From the NCBI RefSeq assembly GCF_001625305.1, contig NW_017803157.1, positions 133,991 to 197,990 of the forward strand: DNA of 64,000 bases. Direction: 5' to 3'. The notes beneath the pieces are model-generated. The model saw only the letters and a program-made list of their open reading frames with translations, was not told the origin of the DNA and ran no database searches. Shown here one piece after another: positions 61,875-64,000 of the stretch. Position 1 is the first letter of the stretch. The number at the start of each line of letters is the position of its first letter. The stretch is from Branchiostoma belcheri. Taxonomy: Eukaryota; Chordata; Leptocardii; Amphioxiformes; Branchiostomatidae. The position numbers and the translations under genes are program-made.

Positions 61875-62065
61875 GGGCTTAGCAAGGAATTTTTATGGAT
61901 GACATCAGCGCGCGCATTAATTTTCGCCTGATTTTGGAAAAAAAAACTAGACATTTCGGTGCCTCCTGAAAGTGATCAACATGCCGAAAATGGGCAAAGA
62001 TGTCTGATGCCATGCCGGGACGTGGATGGCAGATAAATATGAAGAGAGGAGACAAGACAAGTCTC
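61875..62065. mobile_element. MITE family A, subfamily 2, right-truncated
   Basis: The left end (TAA then GGGCTTAGCAAGGAATTTTT, followed by atggatgacatcagcgcgcg) and the first interior part match the 39621 copy. No right terminal repeat was found; the right limit is approximate. Confidence 0.55.
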
Positions 62066-62546
62066 TAGTTTATAGTGTCGCATACAATGGTTAACCGTTA
62101 CTATTTGTGTGCCATCTTGACAATACACAATTGCACATATATTTACGCTGTGCATGGCATATGTCATTGGAAATAGATATGACTCAGAATACTATACGTT
62201 GTATATTACCATTGCCATTGAATAATGTACACACGACATCGTAAAGTTCCTTGCAAAAAAAGACCCCTTTACTAAGCGGCAAAGTACAGGTTGAATTGAC
62301 AAAGTGCTTCCCCTTGTTGACTCTGTTCACCTCCTTACCGTGGGAACGGCGGCAAATGGGAAAAATTCGTACAACGCGTGCTGATGTAATATCGCAGGTC
62401 AGGTTAGGAGTTCAGAATCCATACAAAATGACATTACTAAAAAAAAAACATGAGCCCAAACATATGAGGTCACTATATTTCTAATTTGTTGATCGTACAA
62501 GCTACACGTAAGCCAGATCACAGACACAACTTTAGAGTCAACACGC

Positions 62547-62552
62547 TTTATT
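62547..62552 (-). terminator. Candidate polyadenylation signal of the protease gene
   Basis: AATAAA on the - strand (TTTATT on +), about 64 bases past the stop codon at 62616-62618, which suits a short protease 3' UTR. Confidence 0.5.
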
Positions 62553-62615
62553 TCGCAGAGTGACGGCAGAACTACGTACTCCAGATCTGGGCCTGTCGGA
62601 GCACAGAGATTGACT

Positions 62616-63641
62616 CTAGTTGGACTGTATGGTCTGTTGGATCCAGCTCTTGAAGGCGGTGACCCGGGTGTAGGCGGAGGGCTTGTACTGCGCACCGCAC
62701 GGCTGTTCACCCCAGCTGACGATCCCCTGCAGTTCCCAGCGAGTTCCGTCAGGGGACGGGCAAATAAACGGACCGCCGGAGTCTCCCTGGATAGGAAACA
62801 TATAAAGGGCCTCAATACTACCAAAATTTCGGGAAGTGGATATTGGCGAAGTGGGGAAGTGGGGATTGGGGAATGGGAAGGAAGGGACAGTTTAGGCATG
62901 AAAAGGAAAATTGCACAGAAGATAATAAACTGGGAAACAAACAGACAACAGACTTACGTTACAGGCATCGTCCTGTCCATGGTCATACCCTGCACACACC
63001 ATGATACTGCTGACCATCTCACTACCCCAGATGTAGTTCTGGCTGCAGTACCCGGGGTCCAGTATGGGGGCGTACGTCCACTTCAGAGTTGCGGAAAGAG
63101 GAGCCTGCCCCCCTAGTATTAGCCAGGCAAAAGGTTTAGGATTCAACATGGGCATTAAAACATTATTCTACCACGAATAGAATCAACAGTGACAGTATAA
63201 GATGCAAAACGCGACCTACAGGTCGCATACCTACTTCAACAGCAATATGTATAAGTGTAAGCTTTTTATAACCTTCCTCATCGCATCACTACAGTACACC
63301 TTGATTGACCAACCCAGACGGGGGCGTTATAAGCTACCAACCACCTTTGACCTGGAAAGCAACATGGTTCCTCAATTATCACGAAGAACATCAAAGGACC
63401 TGTCGAAAATTTGGTGAGTCTAACCCTTGAGTTGGAGAATATTTTCCTTTGTTTACATGATATTGCATGCATAACTATTGTATATATAAATATCAATTTT
63501 CTTGCTGGTACACCGTACGTACAGTACTGGGACTGGATGTCGTACACCCCCCATCCGCTCACGAGACAGTTGGACGTCCCGACGCTCGCGTCACGGTCAG
63601 GCAGGCAGATGTTGTTGACATAGTTGCTCACAGTTGCAGGA
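62616..63641 (-). CDS. Trypsin-like serine protease, C-terminal part (5' exons outside window)
   Basis: S1-family peptidase. Three exons on the - strand, 63641-63523, 63112-62958 and 62786-62616, join in phase to give the last 147 residues and a TAG stop. Visible landmarks are CLPDRDA and CLVSGWG (start of the C-terminal barrel), [14 protein letters not shown], then GDSGGP with the catalytic Ser, SWGEQPCG and [12 protein letters not shown]. The Asp six residues before the catalytic Ser matches Asp189 of the trypsin S1 pocket, so cleavage after Lys/Arg is expected from family knowledge. The residue before GDSGGP is Asn, usually Gln. The KPGVY motif is KPSAY, so Gly226 of the pocket wall appears as Ser. 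The His and first Asp of the triad lie beyond the right edge, so activity cannot be judged. Confidence 0.9.
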
Positions 63642-63873
63642 CTGAATAGGAATAATTATAGTCTACAGGCATTGTGCTTGCAACGTCCGTGACGTGAACA
63701 GACGATGATATATATTGTAACTTTTGCTGTCAGACAAAAAACGCCTAAGTACAATGCCAAAAACTTGTGTTGTGAACTAGGCTTACAGTAATATTCCATG
63801 TAGACGTCAGTTTATGAATAGTGCATTCGTCTCATCACTAATAGGTACTGTTAGGCTGAAAGTTACTCTCCAA

Positions 63874-64000
63874 GCAGAGGTTTGGGTTTTGTATTATTTT
63901 AGCGTGTTTTAGACTTTTTTATCGAAGTTTCTTTCTTGCATTGCCATTGGAAAAAGATTCCAATGCATAAAGAACCCCCGATAAAAAAGCCTAAAACACG
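63874..64000. mobile_element. Foldback element family E, cut by window edge
   Basis: Starts gcagaggtttgggttttg, then a long arm (gcgtgttttagacttttt), a hairpin core (cattgccattgga / ttccaatg) and the returning arm aaaaaagcctaaaacacg at the window edge. It matches 23492-23634 in layout and sequence. Confidence 0.65.

Larger units (their letters stand above)
57640..62615. other. Intergenic region between receptor 2 and the protease gene
   Basis: Upstream flank of receptor 2 (its promoter should be here) and downstream flank of the protease gene. Contains MITE A copies at 59277, 59921 and 61875, a TA repeat near 58710 and a C run near 59360. No gene recognised. A weak tRNA-like stretch near 60380-60460 was not strong enough to call. 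Confidence 0.5.

Noticed and set aside
62610-63116. 168-codon open frame on the + strand
   Set aside because: It is antisense to the protease exons and crosses their intron; no recognisable protein.
1-64000. CRISPR arrays, bacterial operons or viral genes
   Set aside because: None seen; gene structure and repeats are eukaryotic throughout.

Overview
This window is nuclear DNA from an animal. Genes are split into many short exons by GT..AG introns, and the non-coding DNA is crowded with short non-autonomous transposons. The gene content (a vertebrate-like type II cGMP-dependent protein kinase, two GABA-A beta-like Cys-loop receptor genes and a trypsin-like protease) and the load of small inverted-repeat elements fit an invertebrate chordate, most likely a cephalochordate (amphioxus). 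The species is an inference from general knowledge; no search was run.

Layout. (1) 251-6797, + strand: the C-terminal 577 residues of a PKG gene in 17 exons; its start lies left of the window. (2) 8582-21765, - strand: a complete 9-exon GABA-A beta-like receptor gene (675 aa), tail-to-tail with PKG. Its signal-peptide exon is separated from the rest by a 6.7 kb intron. (3) 21.8-40.0 kb: no gene recognised. It holds several transposons, a SINE, a retrotransposon remnant, tandem duplications and a 374-base assembly gap. (4) 40035-57639, - strand: a second, divergent 9-exon GABA-A beta-like receptor (636 aa), in the same orientation and with the same exon phases as the first. (5) 57.6-62.6 kb: no gene recognised; transposons. 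(6) 62616-63641, - strand: the last three exons of a trypsin-like protease that runs off the right edge.

The two receptor genes are tandem paralogues: the exons carrying strand beta1, the Cys-loop, loops B/C and TM1 have identical lengths (68, 83, 138 and 153 nt). Receptor 1 keeps a mostly typical anion-channel TM2 but has Met at 6'. Receptor 2 has lost the usual selectivity segment and carries Glu at 6', so its conductance cannot be assumed.

Most striking observations: a 207-245 bp block of intron directly behind the same exon is conserved between the two paralogues although the adjoining exons have diverged strongly; a 194 bp MITE is inserted in the splice donor of the TM2-TM3 exon of receptor 2, with its TTA target duplication rebuilding the GT; and at least five distinct MITE families are present, one of which carries an X-box-like palindrome conserved in three of three copies.
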